Below the pieces are notes generated by a model. The model was given only the letters and a program-made list of their open reading frames with translations. It had not been told where the DNA came from and made no database searches. A stretch of DNA of 64,000 nucleotides from Flavobacteriales bacterium 34_180_T64 (lineage in GTDB: Bacteria > Bacteroidota > Bacteroidia > Flavobacteriales > Flavobacteriaceae): the NCBI GenBank assembly GCA_002162765.1, contig MAAR01000009.1, positions 232,165 through 296,164 of the forward strand. Direction: 5' to 3'. Numbering within the stretch: position 1 is the stretch's first letter; each line of letters begins with the position of its first letter. Both the position numbers and the translations under genes were made by a program. Of the stretch, positions 28,568-37,495 are shown one piece after another.

Positions 28568-30829
28568 ATGGCATTTGACATTGATATGATAAAAAAAGTT
28601 TACTCAACCATGGTAGATCGTGTAGATAAAGCACGTGATATAGTTGGTAAGCCACTAACACTTTCGGAAAAGATTTTGTATTCTCATTTATGGGATGGAA
28701 CGCCAAATAAGGTTTTCGCTAGAGGAAAAGATTATGTAGATTTTGCTCCAGATAGAATAGCATGTCAAGATGCAACTGCTCAAATGGCTTTATTGCAATT
28801 TATGCAAGCAGGTAAAAGTAAAGTAGCGGTACCTACAACGGTGCATTGTGATCACTTAATTCAAGCAAAACAAGGAGCGGAACTAGATTTAAAACGTGCC
28901 AATGATGTAAGTAGTGAAGTGTTTGACTTTTTAGCTTCAGTATCTAATAAATATGGAATTGGATTTTGGAAACCAGGAGCAGGTATCATTCATCAAGTGG
29001 TATTAGAAAACTATGCGTTTCCAGGGGGAATGATGATTGGAACAGATTCACACACTGTAAATGCAGGTGGTCTTGGGATGGTTGCTATTGGCGTAGGTGG
29101 TGCTGATGCGGTTGATGTTATGGCTGGAATGGCTTGGGAACTTAAATTCCCAAAATTGATTGGTGTGAAGTTAACAGGAAAATTGAATGGCTGGACAGCA
29201 CCTAAAGACGTGATCCTTAAGGTGGCAGGTATATTAACTGTAAAAGGAGGTACTGGCGCCATTGTTGAATACTTTGGACCTGGGGCTACAGCAATGTCAT
29301 GCACAGGTAAAGGAACCATTTGTAATATGGGTGCAGAAATAGGTGCAACGACATCAACATTTGGTTATGACGATTCTATGGCGCGCTATTTACGTGCAAC
29401 TGACAGAAGTGATATTGCTGATGAAGCTAATAAAATAAAAGAATATCTAACTGGAGATGATGAAGTTTATGCAAATCCAGAGCTCTATTTTGATCAGGTA
29501 ATAGAAATCGATTTAGATACGTTGCGTCCACATTTAAATGGACCATTTACTCCAGATTTGGCGACACCAGTTGGTCAGTTAGGTGAAAAAGCAAAAGCTA
29601 ATGATTGGCCAATTAAAGTAGATTGGGGGCTTATTGGATCTTGTACCAATTCATCTTATGAAGATTTATCTCGTGCAGCTTCAATTGCAAAGCAAGCGGT
29701 TGTTAAGAAATTAGTGACTAAAGCTGACTTTGGAATTAACCCAGGATCAGAACAAGTTAGATATACAGCAGAACGCGATGGCTTACTTCAGATTTTTGAA
29801 GAATTAGATGCAACCATATTTACGAATGCTTGTGGCCCTTGTATCGGACAATGGGATAGAAGTGATTTGAAAGGTGAAGAAAAGAATACTATTGTACATT
29901 CATTTAATAGAAACTTTTCTAAACGAGCAGATGGTAATCCAAATACACATGCTTTTGTAGGTTCGCCAGAAATGGTTGCTGCAATTGCAATTTCAGGTCG
30001 TTTAGATTTTGATCCAATGAATGATACACTTCTAAATCAAGATGGAGACCAGGTTAAATTAGATCCACCAACAGGAATAGAGTTGCCACCAAATGGATTT
30101 GCTGTTGAAGATGCTGGATATGTTGAGCCTGTAATAGATGGTAGTGCCATAAATATTTCTGTAAGTCCTTCTTCTGAACGACTACAATTATTAACGCCAT
30201 TTGAGCCAATTGGAACTACTATTAATGGAGCCAAACTTTTAATTAAAGCATTTGGGAAATGTACAACCGATCATATTTCTATGGCTGGACCATGGTTGCG
30301 TTATAGAGGACATTTAGATAATATTTCTAATAACTGTTTAATTGGAGCGATTAATGCCTTTGGAAAGAAAACGAATTTTGTGAAAAATCAGTTGAATGGT
30401 GAATTTGGAGGCGTACCTGATGTTGCACGTCAATATAAGGCAGCAGGTGTAAAAACAGTTGTTATTGGAGACCATAATTACGGAGAAGGCTCCTCAAGAG
30501 AGCATGCTGCAATGGAACCAAGACATTTAGGTGTTGCCGCTGTAATTGTAAAATCATTTGCTCGTATTCATGAAACAAATCTTAAAAAACAAGGGATGCT
30601 TGGATTGACTTTTGCAAATGAAAGCGATTATGATTTAATTCAGGAAGATGATACATTTAATTTTGTAGATTTAAATGAATTTGCCCCTGGGAAACAGCTT
30701 ACATTTGAAATAGTTCATGCCGATGGAGGTAAAGATGTGATTATGTTGAATCATACGTATAATCAATCGCAAATCGATTGGTATTATGAAGGTTCAGCAT
30801 TAAATTTAATAAAGAAAGAAAACGCATAA
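28568..30829 (+). CDS. acn: Aconitate hydratase (mitochondrial type)
   Basis: A 753-residue [4Fe-4S] enzyme interconverting citrate and isocitrate in the TCA cycle. The three cluster cysteines are in [13 protein letters not shown] and [12 protein letters not shown]. The swivel domain carries [12 protein letters not shown] and [19 protein letters not shown]. The length and motifs correspond to mitochondrial-type aconitase, which is characteristic of Bacteroidota, rather than to AcnA (about 890) or AcnB (about 865). A terminator closes the gene, so it is monocistronic. There are no irregularities. Confidence 0.96.
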   Translation: MAFDIDMIKKVYSTMVDRVDKARDIVGKPLTLSEKILYSHLWDGTPNKVFARGKDYVDFAPDRIACQDATAQMALLQFMQAGKSKVAVPTTVHCDHLIQAKQGAELDLKRANDVSSEVFDFLASVSNKYGIGFWKPGAGIIHQVVLENYAFPGGMMIGTDSHTVNAGGLGMVAIGVGGADAVDVMAGMAWELKFPKLIGVKLTGKLNGWTAPKDVILKVAGILTVKGGTGAIVEYFGPGATAMSCTGKGTICNMGAEIGATTSTFGYDDSMARYLRATDRSDIADEANKIKEYLTGDDEVYANPELYFDQVIEIDLDTLRPHLNGPFTPDLATPVGQLGEKAKANDWPIKVDWGLIGSCTNSSYEDLSRAASIAKQAVVKKLVTKADFGINPGSEQVRYTAERDGLLQIFEELDATIFTNACGPCIGQWDRSDLKGEEKNTIVHSFNRNFSKRADGNPNTHAFVGSPEMVAAIAISGRLDFDPMNDTLLNQDGDQVKLDPPTGIELPPNGFAVEDAGYVEPVIDGSAINISVSPSSERLQLLTPFEPIGTTINGAKLLIKAFGKCTTDHISMAGPWLRYRGHLDNISNNCLIGAINAFGKKTNFVKNQLNGEFGGVPDVARQYKAAGVKTVVIGDHNYGEGSSREHAAMEPRHLGVAAVIVKSFARIHETNLKKQGMLGLTFANESDYDLIQEDDTFNFVDLNEFAPGKQLTFEIVHADGGKDVIMLNHTYNQSQIDWYYEGSALNLIKKENA

Positions 30830-30852
30830 CAAAAACCTTAGAATTACAAATG

Positions 30853-30884
30853 AAAAACTCTCAGACCTTTCTGGGAGTTTTTTT
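30853..30884 (+). terminator. Terminator of aconitase
   Basis: Inverted repeat AAAACTCTCAG and CTGGGAGTTTT (one G-T pair) with a six-base loop and a run of seven T, 24 bases after the aconitase stop codon. Confidence 0.8.
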
Positions 30885-30948
30885 ATGATTTATTGTAAGC
30901 AATTTTAACAGTTAGCGACCACTCATTTAGCTAATACAAATTACTCTA

Positions 30949-31620
30949 ATGAACTCACTTTGGTTTTTCGATGATGTCAATCTCTTTAAAGTGCTTTGCC
31001 CTCATAAGTTTAAAGCCTATAAAGCAGCGCATAATTTTGATGCTTATAAAAAGAAAGACTATATCTATTTTGAAGAGGATTCGGCCAATAAAGTATATCT
31101 CATTGAAAAAGGGAAAGTGAAAATCGGGTATTATAGTGAAGATGGAGAGGAAATCGTTAAAGCTATTTTGACTAAAGGTGAATTGTTCGGTGAAAAGGCT
31201 ATTTTAGGTGAGATTAAGCGTGATGAATTTGCACAATCTGTAGATAATGAAACTTCTATTTGTCCTATCGGCGTTCAAACGATGCACGATTTAATGCGTG
31301 ATAATCAGAGTTTCAGTTTTAAGGTATATAAATTCATAGGGTTTAAATTTAAAAAACTTGAACGACGCCTTCAGCTTTTACTTTTTAAAGATACCAAAAC
31401 AAGATTGGTTGAATTTTTAGACGAATTATGTATCGATTACGGTTATGATTGTGAAAAAACAGGGGATCACGTCATCAAACATCCATATACACAAAAAGAT
31501 ATCGCCTCTTTAATAGGCACCTCTCGTCCTACACTTAATATTCTTTTAAATGAGTTAAAAGAAGAGAACTACATTAACTTTACCCGAAAAGAAATTAGAA
31601 TCTTGAAAAATGCTGGCTAA
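30949..31620 (+). CDS. Crp/Fnr family transcription regulator
   Basis: A 223-residue regulator with an N-terminal cyclic-nucleotide-binding fold (about 25-130, containing IEKGKVKIGYYSEDGEE and GELFGEKAILGE) and a C-terminal winged helix-turn-helix (about 165-215, TQKDIASLIGTSRPTLNILL). The Fnr cysteine cluster is absent, so it is not an oxygen-sensing Fe-S Fnr; whether it binds cAMP is uncertain because the phosphate-binding Arg region is not classical. It lies upstream of a lipoprotein and a TlpA-like gene on the same strand, which are possible targets. Confidence 0.88.
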   Translation: MNSLWFFDDVNLFKVLCPHKFKAYKAAHNFDAYKKKDYIYFEEDSANKVYLIEKGKVKIGYYSEDGEEIVKAILTKGELFGEKAILGEIKRDEFAQSVDNETSICPIGVQTMHDLMRDNQSFSFKVYKFIGFKFKKLERRLQLLLFKDTKTRLVEFLDELCIDYGYDCEKTGDHVIKHPYTQKDIASLIGTSRPTLNILLNELKEENYINFTRKEIRILKNAG

Positions 31621-31690
31621 TGTTAGATAGCTAACATTTAAGTTCCAATCGATCATTTAATTTTGAAGTATAAAAATTTTAAAATTGTAT

Positions 31691-32569
31691 ATGATGATTA
31701 AGAACGTATTTTTTACAGTATTGGCATTAGGGTTTTTAGCCTCCTCTTGCAGTAGTGATGACGATAGTAGTGGCCCTAAAACCTCAGATTTGATATTAAA
31801 CCTTAGCGGTTTAGAAGAGCTAGGAAGCGATTTTGTTTATGAGGGTTGGTTAATAGTTGATGGTTCTCCAGTATCTACTGGAAGATTTTCGAGTGTAACT
31901 TTTCCACAAACATTTACAATAAATACAACGCAAATTAATGACGCTACAACTTTTGTGTTATCTATTGAACCAGTAGTAGATCCAGATTCTGCGCCTGCTG
32001 CTACAAAAATTCTTGTGGGTGATTTTACTGGAGATACAGCTAGTGTTGATTCCAACAGCATTGTAGGAGATTTTAGCACATCTACAGGAAGTTATATTCT
32101 TGCTACTCCTACAGATTTGGATGATTCTAATGAAGCTAGTGGTGTTTGGTTTTTAGATAATTCTAGTGGAAGTGCCGTGGCTGGATTAGATTTACCAACT
32201 TTACAAGATGGATGGAAATACGAAGGTTGGGCCGTTTTAAACGGGACACCAGTAAGTACTGGTACTTTCACAAATGTAAATGCTGCAGATGACAATGCCG
32301 CGACTTCCATTTTTAAAGGTGATGCCGGAAATGGTCCTGGGTATCCAGGAGAAGATTATTTGCAAAATGCACCTGCCGGCATGACTTTTCCAACAGATTT
32401 AAAAGGCGCTACAATTGTAATTTCTGTTGAGCCAAGTCCAGATAATAGTGCAACGCCTTTTACGTTAAAACCGTTAGCTCATATGGTGCCGTTAGACGCG
32501 ATGAATCATACTACTATTGCTATGGGAACTGGGCCAATAACATCAATATCTGGAACAGTAACACGATAA
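31691..32569 (+). CDS. Lipoprotein with two copies of an anti-sigma-K-C-like module
   Basis: A 292-residue lipoprotein with a lipobox ending SSC at about residue 20 and an Asp/Ser-rich linker (SSDDDSSG). The mature protein holds two related modules of about 130 residues, each with a YEGW.V..G.PVSTG.F motif (YEGWLIVDGSPVSTGRF at about 50, YEGWAVLNGTPVSTGTF at about 180) and a V[IL]S(I/V)EP strand. This resembles the C-terminal domain found in anti-sigma-K factors, but without the cytoplasmic sigma-binding part. The start is moved from a TTG at 31685 to ATG 31691 (MMIKN). The role is unknown; an extracytoplasmic binding module is likely. Confidence 0.7.
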   Translation: MMIKNVFFTVLALGFLASSCSSDDDSSGPKTSDLILNLSGLEELGSDFVYEGWLIVDGSPVSTGRFSSVTFPQTFTINTTQINDATTFVLSIEPVVDPDSAPAATKILVGDFTGDTASVDSNSIVGDFSTSTGSYILATPTDLDDSNEASGVWFLDNSSGSAVAGLDLPTLQDGWKYEGWAVLNGTPVSTGTFTNVNAADDNAATSIFKGDAGNGPGYPGEDYLQNAPAGMTFPTDLKGATIVISVEPSPDNSATPFTLKPLAHMVPLDAMNHTTIAMGTGPITSISGTVTR

Positions 32570-32646
32570 GGCCAGAATTAAGTCTTTGTTTTTTGTTAGA
32601 TTTAGAGCATAGTTTCGACTCAGAAGCTATGCTTTAAATAATTGTT

Positions 32647-33207
32647 ATGAAATTAAAAAAACCAAGTCTAAGTACCATTATATTTTTAATCTGTATTGCG
32701 TTGTTAGTAATCCCTGTAACACGGCAACCAATACAAGTAGCGTTTCATACCTTATTATCTAAAATGGATCCTTCTACGGTTTCTGTCGATGAGCGAAAGA
32801 ACATTTCATACAGTTCGTGGCAGTTAAAAAGTTTGGAGGGGGAAACACTTAGTTTTGAAACTACAAAAGATAAAGTTGTATTTCTTAATTTTTGGGCTAC
32901 ATGGTGTCCTCCTTGTATAGCTGAATTTCAAGCGGTGCAAGATTTATATAGTGACTATAAAGGCAAAGTAGTGTTTGTACTAGTATCTAATGAATCACCA
33001 AATGTGATACAAAAGTTTTTAGATAAAAATGGCTATGATATTGTTATTTATAATTCGTTAACAGACTATCCTGAAGAGTTTAATCCGAGAAGTATCCCAA
33101 GAACTTATCTCATTGATAAAAACGGGCAGATCGTTATTGATAAAGATGGTGCGGCAGATTGGAATAGTGCTTCTATTCGAGCGTTAATAGATGATCTGTT
33201 GCTCTAG
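32647..33207 (+). CDS. TlpA-like thioredoxin-fold disulphide reductase
   Basis: A 186-residue protein with an N-terminal membrane anchor (about residues 9-27) and a periplasmic thioredoxin domain. The redox motif is WATWCPPC (Cys of CPPC near residues 91 and 94) and the cis-proline region reads RSIPRTYLID. TlpA/ResA-type proteins reduce apocytochrome or other periplasmic disulphides. The 3' end overlaps the convergent lycopene cyclase gene by 4 bases. It is about 75 bases downstream of the repeat lipoprotein and may share its transcript. Confidence 0.9.
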   Translation: MKLKKPSLSTIIFLICIALLVIPVTRQPIQVAFHTLLSKMDPSTVSVDERKNISYSSWQLKSLEGETLSFETTKDKVVFLNFWATWCPPCIAEFQAVQDLYSDYKGKVVFVLVSNESPNVIQKFLDKNGYDIVIYNSLTDYPEEFNPRSIPRTYLIDKNGQIVIDKDGAADWNSASIRALIDDLLL

Positions 33208-33890
33208 TTAAATTTGGCATAAAAGTATTTGGTAAGACTTAAATTGGTTAGGATTAATGAAAAGGCATAAATACTGTCTTCAAAAGGAATTGTGCCCAGT
33301 CTAAAATCTAGATTTTCCATATGATTATACCAAACTATTTCTTGGGCTAGCCAGCTTCCAGTGAGTACTTCATTTACAATAAAAAAAGGAATTAGTAATA
33401 CTAAGAAAGTAGGATAGTAGCTTTCTAATAAATTGTGGTTATATAGTCTCACTAAAAGTAATAATATAATAGCATAAAGAAAATCCACGATAGTATACCA
33501 TTTATCATAATAAATAAAGCACAATAAGAGTAATGTGGCAATCGTAACGTGAGTTACTATTGTTGAGTTTTTTCCTAGAATTCGAAATCTCGGAAAATAG
33601 TGTTGCAATGCATAATGTGTGAAAACACAAGCAAATGGTATGCATATAAGAAACAACCATTTTTCAAGAGGAAGTGATAAAATAAAATCACCTACAAAGT
33701 AATCGTCATTATAACCCCAAAGACCATTTTGAGTAAAAATAATATCCCAAACAATAAAGATAGTCAAGGTTACGATAGAGGCAAATAAAAAAGATTTCCA
33801 GTATTTATAGAATTTCAATTTTGGATGAAAACAGAATAATATAGGTATCAAAACGGATCCAATAATAATAAATAGATACAAATATTTCAT
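33204..33890 (-). CDS. crtY: Lycopene cyclase (fused CrtYc/CrtYd type)
   Basis: A 228-residue integral membrane protein with about seven helices, made of two related halves. Each has the signature of heterodimeric-type lycopene cyclases: PLEKWLFL at about residues 74-81 and PFEDSIYAF at about 202-210. The fusion form is found in Bacteroidota and archaea. The enzyme would cyclise lycopene ends to give beta-carotene, a precursor of zeaxanthin in yellow flavobacteria. No other carotenoid gene (crtB, crtI, crtZ) is in the window, so the gene is outside the usual cluster or the cluster is dispersed. Confidence 0.88.
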   Translation of the reverse strand: MKYLYLFIIIGSVLIPILFCFHPKLKFYKYWKSFLFASIVTLTIFIVWDIIFTQNGLWGYNDDYFVGDFILSLPLEKWLFLICIPFACVFTHYALQHYFPRFRILGKNSTIVTHVTIATLLLLCFIYYDKWYTIVDFLYAIILLLLVRLYNHNLLESYYPTFLVLLIPFFIVNEVLTGSWLAQEIVWYNHMENLDFRLGTIPFEDSIYAFSLILTNLSLTKYFYAKFN

Positions 33891-34053
33891 CGTCTATTGA
33901 CTTATTAACTTTTTGGGAAACATAGAAGTACGTTAATATTAGTAAGATTACCAATTTTATCGTTTAAAGTGATCAAAAGGTGGGATGAGCACGCAAAATC
34001 AGACTATAATCTCTATTTTTAGGTATAATTGTTCAATTTGAACTAACTAAAAG

Positions 34054-34138
34054 TGCGCACGAGAAGATTCGAACTTCCACATCCTAATCGGATACTAGCC
34101 CCTCAAGCTAGCGCGTCTACCAATTCCGCCACGTGCGC
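34054..34138 (-). tRNA. tRNA-Leu (anticodon GAG)
   Basis: An 85-base sequence with acceptor stem GCGCACG/CGTGCGC, a class II long variable arm, and anticodon stem CTAGC/GCTAG around the loop TTGAGGG, giving anticodon GAG, which reads CUC and CUU. The discriminator base is A and CCA is not encoded. The T-loop TTCGAAT is standard. Confidence 0.96.
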
Positions 34139-34161
34139 AAAATAATGCAGTCATCAAAAAT

Positions 34162-34195
34162 AAAAAAAGTTAAGCAATAAAGCTTAACTTTTTTT
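34162..34195. terminator. Hairpin terminator between the two tRNA genes
   Basis: A perfect 14-base inverted repeat AAAAAAAGTTAAGC and its complement around a six-base loop (AATAAA), just downstream of tRNA-Lys on the minus strand. With A and T tails it can act in both directions; partial read-through could supply tRNA-Leu. Confidence 0.8.
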
Positions 34196-34271
34196 TGGTG
34201 ACCTGGCTGGGGCTCGAACCCAGGACCCTCTCCTTAAAAGGGAGATGCTCTACCAACTGAGCTACCAGGTC
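34196..34271 (-). tRNA. tRNA-Lys (anticodon TTT), CCA encoded
   Basis: A 76-base sequence including an encoded 3' CCA (34196-34198). Acceptor stem GACCTGG/CCAGGTC, D-loop AGCTCAGTTGGTAGAGC, anticodon stem TCTCC/GGAGA with loop CTTTTAA (anticodon TTT) and T-loop TTCGAGC. Confidence 0.97.
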
Positions 34272-34294
34272 AATAAGTTTCTCTAACGAGGGTG

Positions 34295-34324
34295 CAAATA
34301 TAAAACGTTTAATTAATATTCCAA
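34295..34324 (-). promoter_or_regulatory. Consensus promoter of the tRNA genes
   Basis: On the minus strand, TTG (34322-34324), 19 bases, then TATATTTG (34295-34302), a full match to TTG-N19-TAnnTTTG, 23 bases upstream of the mature tRNA-Lys 5' end. Confidence 0.75.
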
Positions 34325-34400
34325 GCGCTTTTTTAGATATTTTTTTGTTTTTTTGTTATGATGTTACTTATGTTTTTAATAATCAATTTATAAGAGATTA

Positions 34401-34922
34401 ATGATTATAGTTTTAATGGGATATATGGCTTCAGGAAAGTCGACAATTGGAAAAGAATTAGCTGATAAATTGAACTTCAATTTTATTGATTTAGATGATT
34501 ATATAGAAAATAGAGAAGAATGTACTATTAAAGAAATTTTCAAATCTTCGGGTGAGATCTATTTTAGAAAAAAAGAAACAGTCTATTTAGAAGAAGTTTT
34601 GAATACTACAGATAAAATTGTTTTGTCCTTAGGTGGTGGTACGCCATGTTATGGGCGAAATATGCAATTAATTTCAAATGCGTCTAAGGTTAAATCGTTC
34701 TATCTAAAAGTATCAATAAACAACGTACTCATAAGACTTGAAAACGAAACGACTAAAAGACCATTAATTGCGCATATACAATCTAAGGATGAATTGTTAG
34801 AATTTATAGGTAAACATATGTTCGAAAGATTGCAATTTTACAATGAAGCACAGTTTAATATTGACACTGACAACACTTCACTTGATGCTATAGTAGAAGA
34901 GATAGTATTTAAATTATTTTAA
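34401..34922 (+). CDS. aroK: Shikimate kinase
   Basis: A 173-residue P-loop kinase that phosphorylates shikimate in the aromatic amino acid pathway. The Walker A motif is GYMASGKSTIGK, followed by FIDLDDYIE (shikimate-binding Asp), the RKKE stretch with its conserved Arg, LSLGGGTPCY with its substrate-binding GGG, and the lid Arg in TTKRPLI. The length is standard. The 3' end overlaps the convergent phosphoribosyltransferase gene by 9 bases. Confidence 0.94.
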   Translation: MIIVLMGYMASGKSTIGKELADKLNFNFIDLDDYIENREECTIKEIFKSSGEIYFRKKETVYLEEVLNTTDKIVLSLGGGTPCYGRNMQLISNASKVKSFYLKVSINNVLIRLENETTKRPLIAHIQSKDELLEFIGKHMFERLQFYNEAQFNIDTDNTSLDAIVEEIVFKLF

Positions 34923-35417
34923 ATAAGCCTCAAAGGTTTTTCCTGATAAAATGACCTCAACATGTTCTTTTAAAGAAGTAGATAAAGAGATGCCTTTAAA
35001 ATCTGCTTTAACCGGATACTTTTTATGATTTCTATTGACCAGTACGGCTGTCTTAAATTGTTTAAGTGGTACGTTTAAAAAGTGTTTAACGCCATAAATT
35101 AATGTACTCCCCGAATTTAATACATCATCGACTAAAACAATTGATTTGTTGGTATACTCATCGGGAGATAGTGAGGTTTTAATTTCCGATAAAGGATTTT
35201 TTTTATCAATTATAACTTTGCAAAGTGAAGTTTCTAAATTTGAAATTTTATCTAAACTCGATTTTAATTTTTTGGCCAGTATATAGCCATTACTGTCTAT
35301 TCCAGCTAAAATGACTTCTTTTTCATTCACATTGTTTTCATAAATCTGATACGCAATACGTTTTATTTTATGCTGTATTTCTTGATGATTTAAGATGCTG
35401 TTTTTTGTCACTGTCAT
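34914..35417 (-). CDS. PRTase-domain protein (PyrR-like)
   Basis: A 167-residue type I phosphoribosyltransferase. The PRPP-binding motif is SIVLVDDVLNSGSTL at about residues 92-106, and an upstream VILAGIDSNGYILAKKL matches the family's first PRPP loop. Members include PyrR regulators and hypoxanthine-type PRTases. The base-specific region is not diagnostic, so the substrate or regulatory role is unknown. It is the last gene of a three-gene minus-strand operon with a TPMT-like methyltransferase (2-base gap) and an S4 RNA-binding protein. Confidence 0.85.
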   Translation of the reverse strand: MTVTKNSILNHQEIQHKIKRIAYQIYENNVNEKEVILAGIDSNGYILAKKLKSSLDKISNLETSLCKVIIDKKNPLSEIKTSLSPDEYTNKSIVLVDDVLNSGSTLIYGVKHFLNVPLKQFKTAVLVNRNHKKYPVKADFKGISLSTSLKEHVEVILSGKTFEAYLK

Positions 35418-35419
35418 GT

Positions 35420-36028
35420 TTAAGAAGTTTTTTCAAAGATAAAAAAGAGTTCTTTATTCTGTCTTGGTTTTACTGAATTAAATGCAGTCTCTAAAGTTTT
35501 AATGGTAAAGTGATTTGAAAATAACGTTTTATATTCATTTAAATCACCATCAAAAGGAGGTCCTACTTTCGTTAATTCAAAATCAAAAAGTAAGCCTACA
35601 AGTTTGCCATTTGTTTTTAGAAGCTGATTCATTTTCGTAGAATAAGTAATTCTTAGGTTAGGATCTAATGCGCAAAAGAAGGTTTGTTCAATTATTAAAT
35701 CGAAAGTGTCTGTTATTTTAAAAAAATCTAAGTGCATTATTTGCTGCGTAGGGAAATCGGGTACACGTTGTTGAAATTGAATTAGTGCAGCTTCAGCAAT
35801 GTCAACTATATAGATGTTTTTAAATCCTGTATGCCATAAATATTCCGCCTCATAGTTATGTCCACCACCAGGAATTAATATTTTTATGTCTTTATTATTA
35901 AGCTGGTCAATATAAAATTTAATTGCAGGAGAAATAGCACCCAGATCCCAACCTGTTTCTTCAGCACGATATCTATTTTCCCAAAATTCTTGGTCCAGAT
36001 TATTCTGATTCGTCGTTGTACTCATCAA
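35420..36028 (-). CDS. TPMT-family SAM-dependent methyltransferase
   Basis: A 202-residue methyltransferase. FWENRYRAEETGWDLG is the typical thiopurine-methyltransferase opening, ILIPGGGHNYEAEYLW is the SAM-binding glycine loop and IYIVDIAEAAL the acidic loop. EQTFFCALDP corresponds to motif IV. In bacteria these enzymes methylate tellurite, selenite, thiols or halides; the natural substrate is unknown. The start overlaps the upstream S4 gene by 29 bases and its end is 2 bases from the PRTase gene, so the three genes are translated as a tight unit. Confidence 0.87.
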   Translation of the reverse strand: MMSTTTNQNNLDQEFWENRYRAEETGWDLGAISPAIKFYIDQLNNKDIKILIPGGGHNYEAEYLWHTGFKNIYIVDIAEAALIQFQQRVPDFPTQQIMHLDFFKITDTFDLIIEQTFFCALDPNLRITYSTKMNQLLKTNGKLVGLLFDFELTKVGPPFDGDLNEYKTLFSNHFTIKTLETAFNSVKPRQNKELFFIFEKTS

Positions 36029-36371
36029 TGTTACGTCTGTCTTTTTTAGTTGGCCTTCCAGTTCCTTTTTTGCGATAATAATCTTTAGAATATTTTAGCA
36101 TTTCCCTGGTTTCAAATGCTTCTTTTGGTGTAGTATCAGTTCTATAGAGATCCACTAGTTTAGCACCAACTCTGTTTGGAGGTATATCATTCACCTTTAG
36201 TTTATAATTAATTTGATCTTTTCGCAATGCAATAATATCTGTAGGATAAATTTCTCGACTAGGCTTAGCGACCTGATCATTAATTTTAACATGCCCTTTT
36301 TTACAGGCTACAGTGGCTATATTTCTTGTTTTGAAATATCTAACACACCAAAGGAATTTATCGACTCGCAT
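36000..36371 (-). CDS. S4-domain RNA-binding protein (Hsp15-like)
   Basis: A 123-residue protein with an N-terminal S4 domain (MRVDKFLWCVRYFKTRNIA, then ACKKGHVKINDQVAKPSREI) and a basic tail (YYRKKGTGRPTKKDRRN) typical of Hsp15/HslR. Hsp15 binds 50S subunits that carry a stalled peptidyl-tRNA and helps rescue them. The last 29 bases overlap the methyltransferase start. It is the first gene of the operon; the upstream 103 bases contain no clear consensus promoter. Confidence 0.88.
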   Translation of the reverse strand: MRVDKFLWCVRYFKTRNIATVACKKGHVKINDQVAKPSREIYPTDIIALRKDQINYKLKVNDIPPNRVGAKLVDLYRTDTTPKEAFETREMLKYSKDYYRKKGTGRPTKKDRRNIDEYNDESE

Positions 36372-36501
36372 ATTAAAATTATAAAAACTACGTTAATGTT
36401 GTTGTGCAAAAATATTATATTATTGTATCTTGCGCACTCAAAAATAAGCTTTATATATTCTATTTTATTTTTGAATGCATATGAAAGAAAAATTAGTATC
36501 T

Positions 36502-37443
36502 ATGAAAATTAAATATTACGGTGTTTTAATATTAGCAGCATTGCTAATTACAGTGGCTTGTAAAACAGAGGATGATAGCTTTATTACAGTTCCTGAGCGC
36601 GATAGAACTGAACAGCAAGTTATTGATAAAGACTCTTTATTAGGCTATTTAGAAACACATTATTATAATGCCGCTACATTTGAAACCGTTGGTGATCATT
36701 CAATCTCTGAGTTGATAATAACAGAATTACCTACAGATGATGATGGTAATTATTTAGATCTACCAAATCCTGATGATAATACCTTGTTAATTGATGATAT
36801 TAGTATTGAAACAGTAACGTTTACTGATGTACTTTACGAATATTATATTTTGAAATTAAATCAAGGAGGTGGTGATGCTCCACATTTTACGGATAGTGTC
36901 TTATTGAATTATTCAGGAAATCTTCAAGATGAAACTGTTTTTGATAGTACGGTTAATGCTGATAACCCGTTGGATCTAGTTGAGTTAATTCCGGGTTGGA
37001 GAATGGTAATGCCAGAATTCAATGCGGCAAGTTCATTTGAGATTAATGGAGATGGTACAATTTCGTATTCAGATTATGGATTAGGAATGATGTTCTTACC
37101 TTCTGGATTGGCCTATTTTTCTGCTCCTCCATTTGGTGTTGACGCCTACGCGAATCTTATATTTAAGTTTGAATTGTTTCAAACAGAAGTAAATGATCAT
37201 GATAATGATTTAGTGCCTACCTATTTGGAAGATGTTGATGGTGACGATAATATTTATACGGATGATACAGATAATGATGATTTACCAAACTTTATTGATT
37301 CAGATGATGATGGTGATGGTGTATTAACTAAAAATGAGGATATTGATAATGATGGAGATCCAACGAATGATGATGATGACAATGACGGGATACCAAATTA
37401 TTTAGATGAAGATTCTACTGCTTCTAACGAAGACGAAGATTAA
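36502..37443 (+). CDS. FKBP-like lipoprotein with C-terminal calcium-binding Asp repeats
   Basis: A 313-residue lipoprotein (lipobox ITVAC near residue 20). About residues 80-215 resemble an FKBP-type peptidyl-prolyl isomerase domain (FTDSVLLNYSGNLQDETVFDST, IPGWRMVMPEF, LGMMFLPSGLAYF), and the last 85 residues are a thrombospondin-type-3-like series of Asp/Asn-rich calcium loops (DNDLVPTYLEDVDGDDN, DSDDDGDGV, DDDDNDGIPNYLDED). The tail should bind several calcium ions and stiffen in sea water. I set the start at ATG 36502, because the signal peptide begins there; two in-frame Mets lie just upstream. It is related to the FKBP-like proteins of gliding flavobacteria, but I cannot claim it is GldI. 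Confidence 0.82.
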   Translation: MKIKYYGVLILAALLITVACKTEDDSFITVPERDRTEQQVIDKDSLLGYLETHYYNAATFETVGDHSISELIITELPTDDDGNYLDLPNPDDNTLLIDDISIETVTFTDVLYEYYILKLNQGGGDAPHFTDSVLLNYSGNLQDETVFDSTVNADNPLDLVELIPGWRMVMPEFNAASSFEINGDGTISYSDYGLGMMFLPSGLAYFSAPPFGVDAYANLIFKFELFQTEVNDHDNDLVPTYLEDVDGDDNIYTDDTDNDDLPNFIDSDDDGDGVLTKNEDIDNDGDPTNDDDDNDGIPNYLDEDSTASNEDED

Positions 37444-37462
37444 AATTATATTAAGTTTAAAT

Positions 37463-37493
37463 AAAAAAGCCACTCTATTAGAGCGGCTTTTTT
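37463..37493. terminator. Bidirectional terminator
   Basis: AAAAAAGCCACTC, loop, GAGCGGCTTTTTT (one mismatch), between convergent genes (FKBP on plus, porin on minus). Confidence 0.8.
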
Positions 37494-37495
37494 AT

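Noticed and set aside
31685..31690. TTG as start of the repeat lipoprotein
   Set aside because: An ATG two codons downstream gives the same signal peptide with a normal start.
34054..34271. tRNA genes as integration site of a mobile element
   Set aside because: No integrase, no direct repeat of the tRNA 3' end and ordinary genes on both sides.
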